The notes under the pieces are model-generated. The model did not search any database. It had not been told where the DNA came from and saw nothing but the letters and a program-made list of their open reading frames with translations. A stretch of DNA of 64,000 nucleotides from Candidatus Mycobacterium methanotrophicum. GTDB taxonomy: Bacteria; Actinomycetota; Actinomycetes; Mycobacteriales; Mycobacteriaceae. The translations under genes and the position numbers were made by a program. Location of the stretch: positions 248,001 to 312,000 of the forward strand of contig NZ_CP097320.1 of the NCBI RefSeq assembly GCF_023515995.1, given 5' to 3'. Of this stretch, positions 46,175 to 55,740 are shown piece after piece. The first letter of the stretch is position 1. Each line of letters opens with the position of its first letter.

Positions 46175-46649
46175 ACCGCACCCACGTCCCGTGCCGGCCG
46201 CCATCCTTGCGCAGCACCCGTATGCCATCGATCCGCGCAGCGGGATCGACCGCTTTGACCATGTCGTAAAGGGTCAGGGCCGCCACACTCACCGCGGTCA
46301 GCGCCTCCATCTCCACCCCCGTGCGGTCGGTGCTGCGCACCGTCGCGGTGATGTCGATGTCCGTCTCGCCGATGGTGAAATCGACGTCGACGCCGGTCAG
46401 CGCCAACTGATGACACAGCGGGATCAGGTCGCTCGTGCGCTTGGCGGCCAGGATGCCCGCAACGCGCGCCGTGGCCAGGGCATCGCCCTTGGGCAGTCCG
46501 CCCGCCGCGATCAGCTCGATGACTTGCGCGGAGGCACGCAGTGAGCCTGCGGCAACGGCCGTGCGTTTGGAGGCGGCCTTTTCGGCGACGTCGACCATGT
46601 GAGCCGCGCCCAGATCATCGATGTGCGAGAGCGGACCGGCATCAGCCAC
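46173..46649 (-). CDS. moaC: Cyclic pyranopterin monophosphate synthase MoaC
   Basis: 158 residues. MoaC makes cPMP from the MoaA product in Moco biosynthesis. Motifs: [51 protein letters not shown] (metal/substrate His) and [20 protein letters not shown] with VKAVD. GTG 46649 ([11 protein letters not shown]) was chosen: the frame upstream lies in moeA. The gene is between moeA and mog in one minus-strand operon. Confidence 0.93.
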   Translation of the reverse strand: MADAGPLSHIDDLGAAHMVDVAEKAASKRTAVAAGSLRASAQVIELIAAGGLPKGDALATARVAGILAAKRTSDLIPLCHQLALTGVDVDFTIGETDIDITATVRSTDRTGVEMEALTAVSVAALTLYDMVKAVDPAARIDGIRVLRKDGGRHGTWVR

Positions 46650-46674
46650 GTGTCCTATTCTGACAGGTTCCGCG

Positions 46675-47880
46675 TTAGCGCAGATCCCAGATCTGCACCT
46701 GCGCCCCGGCCGGTAGCTCGGTGACGTCTGCCGGAATGTCCAGCAGGCAGTTCGCCGACGCCAGCCACCGCACATGGTGTGACCCCGGCGGGCCATGGCT
46801 GACGACGGCGCCAGTGGAGGCGTCGAAAAATCCGCGGCGAAACTGGCGCTTACCCGGCGATAATGTCAACGTCTCCGTCAGCACGGCGGATCGGCGCGGC
46901 CGGTGCGGAGCCGGCAGCCCCATGGCTGAGCGCAGCACCGGCCGGATGAACACCTCGAAGCAGACCAGCGCGCTGACCGGGTTACCGGGCAGGGTGACGA
47001 TGGGTGTGCCCGCCACCCGGCCGGCGCCCTGCGGCATACCCGGCCGCATCGCCACCTTGACGAACTCCACCCCCTGATCACCGCGCCGGCCGAATGCGTC
47101 CTTGACCACCTCATAGGCGCCCGCGCTGACGCCGCCGCTGGTGATGATCAGATCCGACTCGGCGGCGTATCGGCCCAGCACCGCGGTGAACCGGGCGACG
47201 TCATCACTAACTGTCACGGCGGCGACCACCTCGGCGCAGGTCTCGCGGAGAGCGGCGGCCAGCATGACCGAGTTGGACTCATAAATCTGCCCTGGCCGCA
47301 GCGGCGTGCCCGGCGCTACGAGCTCCGATCCGGTGGAAATCACCAGCACCCGCTGGGGCGGAATCACAGTCAGCTCGCACAGTCCCAGCGCCGCGGCCAA
47401 GCCGATCACCGCCGGGGTGACCACCTGCCCGGCCCGCAACACCGTGGCGCCCGCGGCGACGTCCTCACCGGCACGGCGGATGTGGCGTCCCTCGACGCTG
47501 GGCACGTCGATCCTGACGACATCGGTCCCCCCATCGGTGGCCTCGACCGGCACCACCGCCGTCGCCCCGGCCGGGATCGGCGCCCCTGTCATGATGCGAT
47601 GCGCGGTACCCGGCTCGAGCTCAAGGATGTCGCTTCGGCCGGCCGGAATATCCTCGGCCACCCGCAGCCGGACCGGGTGATCGGTGGTCGCCGAGGCCAC
47701 CTCATCGGCGCGCACCGCATAACCGTCCATTGCCGAATTGTCGAAAACCGGCAATGCCACCATCGCGGTCACGTCCTGCGACAGCACCCGGCCTTGTGCG
47801 TCGGGCAGTGCGACGGTGACGGCGGGCCGGGCAGCGATCAGCCCGGCGACAACGCGTTGATGCTCTTCAACCGACCGCAT
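46675..47880 (-). CDS. moeA: Molybdopterin molybdenumtransferase MoeA
   Basis: 401 residues; inserts molybdate into adenylated molybdopterin. Visible blocks: [69 protein letters not shown] and [18 protein letters not shown]. It resembles MoeA2 of M. tuberculosis. ATG 47880 has AGGGAGG about 15 bases upstream. It begins the operon moeA-moaC-mog and is divergent from moaE. Confidence 0.93.
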   Translation of the reverse strand: MRSVEEHQRVVAGLIAARPAVTVALPDAQGRVLSQDVTAMVALPVFDNSAMDGYAVRADEVASATTDHPVRLRVAEDIPAGRSDILELEPGTAHRIMTGAPIPAGATAVVPVEATDGGTDVVRIDVPSVEGRHIRRAGEDVAAGATVLRAGQVVTPAVIGLAAALGLCELTVIPPQRVLVISTGSELVAPGTPLRPGQIYESNSVMLAAALRETCAEVVAAVTVSDDVARFTAVLGRYAAESDLIITSGGVSAGAYEVVKDAFGRRGDQGVEFVKVAMRPGMPQGAGRVAGTPIVTLPGNPVSALVCFEVFIRPVLRSAMGLPAPHRPRRSAVLTETLTLSPGKRQFRRGFFDASTGAVVSHGPPGSHHVRWLASANCLLDIPADVTELPAGAQVQIWDLR

Positions 47881-47919
47881 GGCCTTAGACCCGCAACCTC
47901 CCTGAAACCCCCAGACGAA

Positions 47920-47963
47920 TATAGTTGGTCTTCATGGGACGTCCGTCCGTGGATGGACGATGA
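47920..47963 (+). promoter_or_regulatory. moaE promoter and nine-codon leader peptide
   Basis: TATAGT at 47920-47925 is a good -10 box. ATG at 47934 opens a reading frame MGRPSVDGR whose TGA (47961-47963) overlaps the moaE ATG (47960) as ATGA. The predicted transcript starts at about the leader ATG, so the leader would be nearly leaderless and moaE translation coupled to it. Confidence 0.6.
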
Positions 47964-48385
47964 CGCTGGTGGCGCGGGCCGCGCTGACGGATCAACCGAT
48001 TCTGCTCGCCGAACACCAGGAATTGGTGAGCCATCAGACAGCCGGAGCCGTCGTGGGGTTCGTCGGCATGATTCGCGACCACGACAATGGACGCCACGTG
48101 GTGCAGCTGGAATACTCCGCGCACCCGTCGGCCGCCGAGATAATCGCCGACGTGGTGGCCGACATCGCCGGAAAGTCTCCAGGGACGCGGGCCATTGCGG
48201 TCAGCCACCGGATCGGTGTCCTGCGAATCGGCGAAGCGGCGTTGGTCGTCGCGGTCGCCGCCGACCATCGCCAAGGAGCATTTCTCACCTGCGCACAGCT
48301 GGTGGACGCCATCAAGGCGCGCTTACCAGTGTGGAGGCGCCAGATCTTCGCCGACGGAACCGACGAGTGGGTGGGCTCGGCTTAG
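47960..48385 (+). CDS. moaE: Molybdopterin synthase large subunit MoaE
   Basis: 141 residues; with MoaD it puts sulfur into cPMP. Pattern: [46 protein letters not shown] and [13 protein letters not shown]. The first active-site Lys (IKARLP) is kept. The second, in the W-K motif of most MoaE proteins (E. coli Lys126), is Arg here (PVWRRQ). It resembles MoaE2. ATG 47960 overlaps the leader peptide stop. It converges with moaD at an 8-base gap. Confidence 0.92.
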   Translation: MTLVARAALTDQPILLAEHQELVSHQTAGAVVGFVGMIRDHDNGRHVVQLEYSAHPSAAEIIADVVADIAGKSPGTRAIAVSHRIGVLRIGEAALVVAVAADHRQGAFLTCAQLVDAIKARLPVWRRQIFADGTDEWVGSA

Positions 48386-48393
48386 CGGGCCCG

Positions 48394-48651
48394 TTATCCT
48401 CCGGCGAACGGCGGTAGGACGTCGATCGTGTTGCCCGCCTGCAGCGGCTGGGCTTGGTCCCGCACCGCCAACCCATCGCAGAGGAAAGAGCATCGGACGA
48501 GCACGCGGGCAAGCTCCCGGCTGCGGCTGCCCAGCGTGTCGATGAGCTCGCCGAGCGTGGCGCCGGAGCGCACGGCCAGTTGCTCGGAATCGGATCCCGC
48601 GGCAGCACGCGCCGCCGCGAAATACCGCACGGTGATCGTCTGGGCCGTCAC
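48394..48651 (-). CDS. moaD: Molybdopterin synthase small subunit MoaD
   Basis: 85-residue ubiquitin-fold sulfur carrier ending in PPFAGG; the terminal Gly-Gly is thiocarboxylated and inserts into MoaE. The N-terminus TITVRYFAAARAAAG fits the family. GTG 48651 starts 1 base past the moaA stop, so both are made from one transcript. Confidence 0.92.
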   Translation of the reverse strand: MTAQTITVRYFAAARAAAGSDSEQLAVRSGATLGELIDTLGSRSRELARVLVRCSFLCDGLAVRDQAQPLQAGNTIDVLPPFAGG

Positions 48652-48652
48652 C

Positions 48653-49732
48653 TCAGCCGCCGATCGCGCTCATCGGCCGCGCCGGCCGGAAGAAGTTCGG
48701 GTCGTTGATGCCATGACCCGCGGGCTTGCCCCACATCGCGGTCCGCCACGCCGTCTCGATCGCGGTGTCGTCGGCGCCGCTGCGCAGCAGCCGCCGCAGG
48801 TCGGTCTCCTCGACGGCGAACAGGCAACTGCGAAGCTGCCCGTCTGCGGTCAACCGGACGCGGTTACAACCCGAGCAGAAGGGGTGCGACACCGAGGCGA
48901 TGATCCCGACCTTCCCGGTGCGGCCGGTCGCGGGATCGGTGATCGTCCACAATTCGGCCGGCGCCGAACCCCGCGGCGCCTGATCGGGTTCCAGAGTGAA
49001 CGAATGACGTCGAAGCTGCGCCAGCACTTGGTTCGCAGTCACCGTGGCCTCGCGGCGCCATTGGTGTGCGGCATCAAGCGGCATCTGTTCGATGATCCGC
49101 AACTGGTAGTCATGACCGAGACAGAACCGCACCAACGACACCGCATCGTCGAGGCCGGTCAGCGGGTCCAGCACGGCATTGACCTTCACCGGCCGCAGGC
49201 CCGCTGCCCGCGCGGCGGCCAGGCCGGCCAACACATCGGCCAGCCGGTCACGGCGGGTGATCGCCGCGAAGCGCAGGCCATCCACGCTGTCCAACGACAC
49301 GTTCACCCGGTCCAGGCCGGCTCGCGCCAACGCCTCCGCGCGGTCGGCCAACAGAACTGCGTTGGTGGTCAGCGCGAGCTGCGGACGCGGCCGGAGCGCG
49401 GCTGTCGCGGCGACAATGTCGTCAAGACGCTTGGCCAGCAACGGTTCTCCCCCGGTGAACCGCACCTTGGTGATGCCTAGCCGGGCCACGGCTATTCGCA
49501 TCAGCCGAATGAATTCGTCGGGTTGCAGCAGCTGCTCGGCGGCTGACCACGGCAGACCCTCGGCAGGCATGCAGTAGGCGCATAGCAGATTGCAGCGGTC
49601 GGTCAACGACACCCGCAAGTCGGTCGCGGCCCGCCCGAAGCTGTCCACCAAAGGGCCGCTGGACGGGGGCTGTGTCGCCTGGCTGACAAGGCGGCGCGGC
49701 ACTCGTGGGAGGCCGAGCGTCGTGATCGTCAT
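48653..49732 (-). CDS. moaA: GTP 3',8-cyclase MoaA
   Basis: 359-residue radical-SAM enzyme for the first Moco step. N-terminal SAM cluster CNLLCAYC (C-x3-C-x2-C), TGGEPLL SAM loop, C-terminal second 4Fe-4S site CSGCNRVRLTADGQLRSC, and the Gly-Gly C-terminus (SAIGG) that activates catalysis. It resembles MoaA2. ATG 49732 lies in a divergent arrangement with the mop-type regulator. Confidence 0.94.
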   Translation of the reverse strand: MTITTLGLPRVPRRLVSQATQPPSSGPLVDSFGRAATDLRVSLTDRCNLLCAYCMPAEGLPWSAAEQLLQPDEFIRLMRIAVARLGITKVRFTGGEPLLAKRLDDIVAATAALRPRPQLALTTNAVLLADRAEALARAGLDRVNVSLDSVDGLRFAAITRRDRLADVLAGLAAARAAGLRPVKVNAVLDPLTGLDDAVSLVRFCLGHDYQLRIIEQMPLDAAHQWRREATVTANQVLAQLRRHSFTLEPDQAPRGSAPAELWTITDPATGRTGKVGIIASVSHPFCSGCNRVRLTADGQLRSCLFAVEETDLRRLLRSGADDTAIETAWRTAMWGKPAGHGINDPNFFRPARPMSAIGG

Positions 49733-49770
49733 GGCACCATCCGAATCTGGTCGCGAGCAACCTTTTCATT

Positions 49771-49790
49771 ATCCATTGGCATCCATTGGC
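49771..49790. repeat. Tandem 10-bp repeat in the moaA/mopI divergent promoter
   Basis: ATCCATTGGC occurs twice in direct succession, 49771-49780 and 49781-49790, 38 bases upstream of the moaA start. A likely protein-binding site for the divergently encoded regulator, by position only. Confidence 0.6.
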
Positions 49791-49851
49791 ACGCCGAAAC
49801 CGGGATCTCGCGCGCCTTCCTGCAGGTCATGGCGTCGACTAGCATTTATCC

Positions 49852-50274
49852 GTGCCATCGATGCGGATCCGTCAGGCCGCTGAACTGCTGGGAGTCAGCG
49901 ACGACACCGTCCGCCGCTGGATCGACAACGGCGCTTTGACTGCCAGCCAAGACGACTCCGGGCGCAAGGTGGTCGCCGGGCATGTCTTGGCCGAGTTCTG
50001 GCGCAACAACGCCCGCCCGTTACCGCCGAACCCGCTCGGCACCGGCAGCTCAGCACGCAATCGCTTTGTCGGCCTGGTCACTAGCGTGATCAGCGACAAA
50101 GTGATGACACAAGTCGAGATGCGATGTGGCCCGCACACGGTCGTCTCGCTGATGAGCACAGAGGCCGCACGGGAATTGAAACTCGAGCCCGGCAGTCTCG
50201 CCGTAGCAGTAGTCAAGGCCACCACCGTGATCGTCGAAACGCCTCAAGCGCCTGATGCTCTGGCCGCAGAATGA
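49852..50274 (+). CDS. HTH-TOBE molybdate-binding regulator (MopI-like)
   Basis: 140 residues. N-terminal MerR/excisionase-type HTH (RQAAELLGVSDDTVRRWIDNG), then a TOBE/Mop domain (RNRFVGLVTSVISDKVMTQVEM, EAARELKLEPGSLAVAVVKATTVIVE) that binds molybdate. TAGCAT at 49840-49845 ends 6 bases before GTG 49852, so the mRNA is probably leaderless and starts at that GTG. Genes of this type usually precede modABC; here ISL3 debris follows and no modABC is in the window. Confidence 0.85.
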   Translation: MPSMRIRQAAELLGVSDDTVRRWIDNGALTASQDDSGRKVVAGHVLAEFWRNNARPLPPNPLGTGSSARNRFVGLVTSVISDKVMTQVEMRCGPHTVVSLMSTEAARELKLEPGSLAVAVVKATTVIVETPQAPDALAAE

Positions 50275-50411
50275 ATCGTGGTTTGCCGTTTGGCTCCGGT
50301 GGGTGCGGCGCGCCCGTGGGCGCGGTCATCGAAAGATGTGAAGCGCAGCCGGGCGTATGAAGGGCTTCGGCTGAAGGGTTATAACCGGTAAATGTTGCGC
50401 CAACGCAAGGA

Positions 50412-51716
50412 CTATCGCGAGGCCGAGCCTTCAGGCGATGCCGGTGCCCGCGGCGGCGAAAGCGCTGCCCTGGGGCTACGACGGTGGGGAACGGGATCAG
50501 GCGCTGGCGACCCTGGATCGGGGGACGACGAAGGCCTATCTGCAGGCCGCCGCACCGCGGGTGTGCCGGGCACGAGCTGGACAAGGAATCCGCTCACGAC
50601 CAGGGTGCGGGCTAGCTCCGTCTGCTGCGCCGTAGTTAGCCCGGGGAGATCGCGAACTCGAAACGGTTCGGTGCTCCTTGAGAGGAACAGCATCGCGGCT
50701 TGGTGGTCGAGACCGGCAGTTATCGACCACTGAGCAAATTGCAGCGCAACACCACCCTCGGTGGCCGTCACCCGCGAATAGAGCGGTTGGTATTTCACTA
50801 CCTGTGTTTGTCCGTCGATTCCGGCGGCGTTCGAGACCGGTCTGACCGGCGGGCAGCGGCCACGCCGGAGCAGGACATCTTCCATTGCGCCGAGACCTTC
50901 TGCGATGACATGCGGATCCTCGACGGTCTTGACGATTTCGCGCACCAGGGCGCCCAGGCTCGTGCGTACGCCGTCATCATGAAGATGCCGTGGCGACAGC
51001 CGAGTGTGTATGCGGTCATCTCGCAAACTCAGCGAGTGAAGCATGTGAGTGAAAAGCGTGAGCATGGTGGGCGCGTGGATTCCGACGGTCAAGTGGACCG
51101 ATGGCTCCACGTGTGTTTCGGCCGCGTGAAATCGGCCGCGGGGCACATACAGCACGTCGCCGGCTTCTAGGCGCAGGTCGATGGGCAGCGGGAGGCCGGC
51201 CGGAGCAACGCCCTCCCGGCGCTGCATTTCGCGCGGTGGAACATCGTCGGCGTCGGAAACATGCCAGACCTTGGATCCCTGGATCTGAAGAATCAACGCA
51301 TCGTGGGGGTCGTAGTGAGGAACGAAACCTCTCGATTCGGGCGGCGTGATGTAGGCGTTGACTTGTGTCGGGAAGTTCAGCTCAACCTCGATGGAGTGGG
51401 ACAGCGAGGAAATCGTTCGCACGTATCGCTCAACCCCATTCAGGACGATCGTGTAGCCGTCGGCGAAGTTGTCGCTGACACGGACTAGATCGAGACCGCC
51501 ATCAGCAAGCCGGTAGGTGTCAGGATCCTTATCCTCGCCCCCTCTTACCAGGCGCACCGCCGATGGCTCTGGCTGAACACGCTCCAAGAGTTCCTCGGCC
51601 GCCGACGGGCCGTTCAGGAGGCGATCGAAGTAGCCTGCGCAGCGTCGCTTGACGTGGTAGTGCGTGGCACCCCAAATTTCGTCAAGAAAGGCCTCCACCG
51701 TGAGAGGTTCAAGCAA
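50412..51716 (-). CDS. JmjC/cupin Fe(II)-2-oxoglutarate oxygenase with altered C-terminus
   Basis: 434 residues from TTG 51716. The ROX-type JmjC core has PPESRGFVPHYDPHDALILQ with the His-x-Asp iron pair and YVPRGRFHAAETH with the distal His, then HLTVGIHAP. A helical and winged part follows to about SGFLVQLVP. The last 50 residues, Pro/Ser-rich, are the antisense of the ISL3 fragment, so the original end is lost. The frame is open upstream (GGIAVELAWLLEPLTVEAFL) without a standard start, so the N-terminus is also uncertain. Related enzymes hydroxylate ribosomal proteins. Confidence 0.75.
   Translation of the reverse strand: MLEPLTVEAFLDEIWGATHYHVKRRCAGYFDRLLNGPSAAEELLERVQPEPSAVRLVRGGEDKDPDTYRLADGGLDLVRVSDNFADGYTIVLNGVERYVRTISSLSHSIEVELNFPTQVNAYITPPESRGFVPHYDPHDALILQIQGSKVWHVSDADDVPPREMQRREGVAPAGLPLPIDLRLEAGDVLYVPRGRFHAAETHVEPSVHLTVGIHAPTMLTLFTHMLHSLSLRDDRIHTRLSPRHLHDDGVRTSLGALVREIVKTVEDPHVIAEGLGAMEDVLLRRGRCPPVRPVSNAAGIDGQTQVVKYQPLYSRVTATEGGVALQFAQWSITAGLDHQAAMLFLSRSTEPFRVRDLPGLTTAQQTELARTLVVSGFLVQLVPGTPAVRRPADRPSSSPDPGSPAPDPVPHRRSPRAALSPPRAPASPEGSASR
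50440..50570 (+). mobile_element. ISL3-family transposase fragment
   Basis: The translation WGYDGGERDQALATLDRGTT and TKAYLQAAAPRV closely resembles GYDGGDAIRRWRSLDLGTT and TKAYLQAAAPRV of the ISL3 copy at 37.3-38.2 kb. About 130 bp remain, on the opposite strand to the oxygenase gene and overlapping its 3' end. Confidence 0.65.
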
Positions 51717-51874
51717 CCAGGCTAGCTCGACGGCAATACCTCCCCAGACTTTGCGGGAACGGGCTGGTAAGCGTCGCAGGAGAGCGCCGACGGGACCGAG
51801 CGTCGGCCTGCTCGCGGGCGAGTGTGGACATGGTATTGGTTATGTGATCGACCGCCATTGCCGTGCGACTGCAT

Positions 51875-53512
51875 TCAGTGATGACCTTCCCCATTCTCCG
51901 AGTTGAAGCCTTCGTCGGGGTTCCAGCTGCCCGGCAGCATCGGCACCGTGGGGCCGACGCCGAATTCATCACCGGCCAGCGTGATGAATCCCGCCGCCTC
52001 AGCAGGCGTCTGCATGCGCACGGCACCGGCAAAACCCAACGGCCCGATAGTTTGACCTGAGGCCAGCGTCGACGCGGCGGGCTGAGCGTCCGATTGCCCA
52101 CGGGGTTCTGGGTCCACATCCGAATCCAGGTCCGCGACCATGTATTCGTAGCGGTGGCCGCGGTCTATGCGCCCCGCCCCCGGGCGGCGGTGACGACGCA
52201 CCTGTTCGCGCGCGGGGTCAGCGGCCAGGGCGGCCGCCGCGGTATCGGAGACCGGCACCTTGGCTTTGGCCTTGGTGTGGGCCTGCACCGTCGACTCGAT
52301 GTGGCCACTGCTCACCAGGTAACCGAACCCCTGCGCATCGGTGATCGGCGGTGGCGGCGTGGCGCCGGGCGCGGGAGGCACGGGGGCCGCAGTAGCCGCG
52401 GCGGGCACCGGTGCCGGGGCAGAGGTCGTGGTCGCGGTTGGGGCAGGGGTCAGGACCGGGCTCGAGACGGGGGCGACATCGGCGACCGGGGTGGGCGCGG
52501 TGACCGGGGCGACCGGGGCTGCAGCCGCGGCGGAAACCTCGGGCACTGCGCCCACACCGGCCACCCCAGCCAGTCCAGCCAGTCCAGCCGGCGCGGCCAG
52601 CCCCGCGACACCGCCGATAGGTCCCACGGGGGCGATCAGACCGAAGGAGAGCTGCGCCAAATGCGTCAATTGCGGGGCGAACGCGAGGTAGAGTTCGCCC
52701 GCCCAGTGCGGAACGTCGGTCGTCAGCACCGGATCGTGCAACAGGTTGTATATCGCCGCGGACGGATTTGAGGAAAAATGCGACAAGTCCTTCACGGCGG
52801 CATCGATGACGTCGTCGATGCGAGTTGTGTACCAGCTCAAGTGGGTTGGGCCCGGCCCGCTGTCTTGGATGCGACTGCTCGCGCTGCCGCTGGCGGTTGC
52901 ACTGCTGGCTTTCTGGATCCGCGGCGCCGGGTCGGTCTGCGGTGTTGACGCCACCGCGGTGCTCGACACTATTTGGTAGGTCGCCATCGTGGTGGCGGCC
53001 TGGGTCCACATCCGCACATAGTCGGCCTCGTTGAGCGCGATTGCGATGGTGTTGACACCAAAGAAGTTGGCCGCCACCAACACCGCGTGGACGGCGTGGT
53101 TGGCGGCCAGCTCGGCCAGGGTCGGCATGGCCGCCAACGCGGCAGTGTAGGCGGCGGCCACGGTTTCATGTTGCGCGGCCGCGGCCGCGCTGTCGGCGCT
53201 GGCCCGTATCAGCCACACCAGATACGGCATATTGGCGGCCACATAAGATTCCGCGCTGGGCCCCTGCCACACCCCGGCCTGCACTGACGCCAACAAAGCG
53301 CCGAGTTCGTCGGCCGCGGCGGTGTATTCGGCACTCAACGACTTCCACGCCGCCGCAGCCGCCAGCAACGATCCGGGCCCCGGGCCACTGCTCAACAACG
53401 CCGAATGGACCTCCGGCGGCGAAGCCATCCAGATCGGTCCGGTCATCGCGGTCAACGCTTCGACCGGCGCATCGGCTGCCGCCAAACCTTCAGGAAGAAC
53501 TCGCAATGTCAT
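51875..53512 (-). CDS. PE5-PPE4-type fusion protein
   Basis: 545 residues. The first 22 ([20 protein letters not shown]) are the beginning of a PE5-type PE protein; at residue 23 they join in frame to a PPE4-like protein: [40 protein letters not shown] (with the WxG motif), [20 protein letters not shown] and [21 protein letters not shown] Pro/Ala-rich middle and the C-terminal LGFAGAVR and [20 protein letters not shown] match PPE4. ATG 53512 has GGGAG 8 bases upstream. ESX-3 neighbours (esxG, esxH, espG3) are absent here. Confidence 0.87.
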   Translation of the reverse strand: MTLRVLPEGLAAADAPVEALTAMTGPIWMASPPEVHSALLSSGPGPGSLLAAAAAWKSLSAEYTAAADELGALLASVQAGVWQGPSAESYVAANMPYLVWLIRASADSAAAAAQHETVAAAYTAALAAMPTLAELAANHAVHAVLVAANFFGVNTIAIALNEADYVRMWTQAATTMATYQIVSSTAVASTPQTDPAPRIQKASSATASGSASSRIQDSGPGPTHLSWYTTRIDDVIDAAVKDLSHFSSNPSAAIYNLLHDPVLTTDVPHWAGELYLAFAPQLTHLAQLSFGLIAPVGPIGGVAGLAAPAGLAGLAGVAGVGAVPEVSAAAAAPVAPVTAPTPVADVAPVSSPVLTPAPTATTTSAPAPVPAAATAAPVPPAPGATPPPPITDAQGFGYLVSSGHIESTVQAHTKAKAKVPVSDTAAAALAADPAREQVRRHRRPGAGRIDRGHRYEYMVADLDSDVDPEPRGQSDAQPAASTLASGQTIGPLGFAGAVRMQTPAEAAGFITLAGDEFGVGPTVPMLPGSWNPDEGFNSENGEGHH

Positions 53513-53785
53513 TTCAGACTCCCGAGCGAACGTCGCCGCTAGCAGCGACACCACACGTGCAGATCCGCCCGCGAACCCACACAGCGAGCTGATCTGCGTC
53601 ATCAACTCGGCCTCCGCCGGCAAGCAGAAACCGGGTCAGTAGCCTACGCCGCGCAGAACCGCAGACGCGTGGATATTAATATATTTTGACCGTGTTTGCT
53701 GATCAGAATCAGCTATATGCCCGTAACCGCAGGTACGCGGCGTGCGCCCATGTCTACCCCCCGCTTCGGCGCTTATGCTTTGAGA

Positions 53786-54190
53786 ATGAGCAGCAAGACC
53801 CCCAAGAACGTCGACTTCAAGCGTCTGGCTTCGGCGTTGGACGGTTACCGGTTCGCCTACCTTGTCACCGTCGACGAGAAATACCGCGTGCACACCGTGA
53901 CCGTCGAACCGGAGCTGAACGGGGGCGTCATGGACGTCGGGCTGATCGGTGGCCGTACCCGGACCAACGTTGAAAGCCGCGGCGCTGCCACACTGTTGTG
54001 GCCACCGAGCGAGCCGGGCGGCTATTCGCTCGTCGTTGATGGACGGGCCGAAGTCGCCGACTCTGATGACGAGACCGCTGCACTTCGCGTGGTGCCGACC
54101 CGTGCGCTGCTGCACCGCAATGCCGACCCGCGCAGGCCCGGATCCGCGACAGGTTTCCGCCACGACTGCGTAGTTTTCGTCGCGACGTAG
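53786..54190 (+). CDS. Pyridoxamine-5'-phosphate-oxidase-like flavin protein
   Basis: 134 residues of the split-barrel PNPOx-like fold: [49 protein letters not shown] and [11 protein letters not shown]. Members bind FMN or F420; cofactor not determined here. ATG 53786 ([11 protein letters not shown]) was chosen; ATG 53696 would add 30 atypical residues. The C-terminus FVAT is followed directly by the nitrate-reductase remnant. Confidence 0.78.
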   Translation: MSSKTPKNVDFKRLASALDGYRFAYLVTVDEKYRVHTVTVEPELNGGVMDVGLIGGRTRTNVESRGAATLLWPPSEPGGYSLVVDGRAEVADSDDETAALRVVPTRALLHRNADPRRPGSATGFRHDCVVFVAT

Positions 54191-55740
54191 AACGGTCGGC
54201 TGGTTGTCCAAGTCGCCGACCGGATCGGTGTATGCGACGGTGACACGACCGAAACCCGTTCCCGCCGTGGACGTGCCTTACTGGACGTGGTGGTCGATGA
54301 CGCCGTTCGGCCGGGCGTGTGCTTCGCCCCCGTGCATTGGGCCGATGCGTTCGGACCGGATGTGGCGGTCAACGCGGTGACTAATGGCGCGGTCGACGCA
54401 GACTCGCTGCAGCCCGAGTTCACGGTGTGCGCCGTGGCGGTTACGGCGATCGAGACCGAGGCGTCCCCAACCCAACTCACCCCGAAGGCCGCGGCGGCGC
54501 CAATCGAAGCGCTCGCCGCCGCACTCGGCCCGCTGCCTTCGCTTGCGACGCTCAGCGAGGCCGACCTGCTGGGCTTCTCGGTGCTGGGCTTCGATGACTC
54601 CTCCTACGCCGACTTCCGCAGCTTCGCCCGTAAGCGTGATGCGCGCCTGGAGCATCTGGGCGCGCATCGCATCGTCGACCGCGTGTGCTGTGAGCCGGAC
54701 TTCGAGTCCACCGCGCAGGCCTGGACCGACCGCGTCGCCGCGATGCTGGGCGAAGACTCTGCCCGCCCGGCGACGCCCAAACACTCCGTGGCGCCATCGT
54801 ATTCGCGAGCCAGCCCGCTGCGGACCACCGTCGCGAGCAACGTCGCGCTGTGTGGGGCAGACTCCGACAAGGACGTGCGGAACGTCGGGATCTACCTGCC
54901 CGAGGGCACACTCGAGTACGGCGTGGGCGACGCGCTCGGCGTGTGGCCCCACAACCGGCCTGACGCAGTGGCGGAGTTTCTCGACCGCACCGGTCTGGAC
55001 GGTTCGGTAGAAGTCAGCGTCGGCGACCAGGCGATGCCACTGGTTGAGGCCCTGCGCGCACGGCTGGACATCACCCGGATCACGCCCGGCTTGCTGCGGT
55101 TCGTGCACCAGCGTCATCCTGCCGACGAATTGCAGGCGGTGATCGAGGAGCCCACGCAGTTCGCTGAACGGACCTGGCGGCGGCAAGCTCTCGACCTGCT
55201 GGCGAGCCACCCCGTGAAAGCGGAGGTCGACGAGCGGATCGGTGTGCTGCGCCCGCTGACCCCGCGGCTGAATACGATCTCGTCAAGTCCGCTCGAGGAC
55301 CCGACAAAGGTGCATGTGGCCACATCGGTCGTCCAGTTCGAGTCGTCGACTGCGGCGACCGACGGCGGGCGCGGCCATAACGGCGCCAACTGGCTGTTCT
55401 TCGGCGAGCGGCACCAGGCGTCGGAGTTCTACTGCCGCGACGAGCTGGACGCGTTCGCCCGATCGGGCGTGCGCACACGGCTGGACACCGCATCCTCCGG
55501 CGACAGCGCCGATAAACTCTACGTCCAAGACCGGATGCAAGAAAATGCTGCCGATCTGTGGACGTGGTCGGCGACGGTGTCGACCTGTACGTGTGCGGCG
55601 ACGCTTCCCGCATGGCGCGCGACGTCCACGAGGCGCTCCAGGGTATCGTCGCCCAGCACGGTCGACGGAGCCCGAAGTGCGCCGAAACCTACTTGCAGGC
55701 GATGTCAGCCGAGAGTCGTTATGTGCGGGATGTCTATTGA
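54191..55740 (+). pseudogene. Assimilatory nitrate reductase/sulfite-reductase-flavoprotein fusion, remnant
   Basis: Only the end of the molybdopterin-binding domain (DDAVRPGVCFAPVHWADAFG) is left of the nitrate reductase part. A flavodoxin half follows (LLGFSVLGFDDSSYADF, RIVDRVCCEPDFES) without the N-terminal FMN loop, then a nearly whole FAD/NADP part (LPLVEALRARLDITRI-type, PRLNTISSSPL, NWLFFGERHQASEFYC, KLYVQDRMQENAADLW). At about 55560 a frameshift moves the tail (VDLYVCGDASRMARDVHEAL, YVRDVY stop 55738-55740) to another frame. At least two deletions and one frameshift: no function is expected. Bifunctional proteins of this order are known in mycobacteria. Confidence 0.82.
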
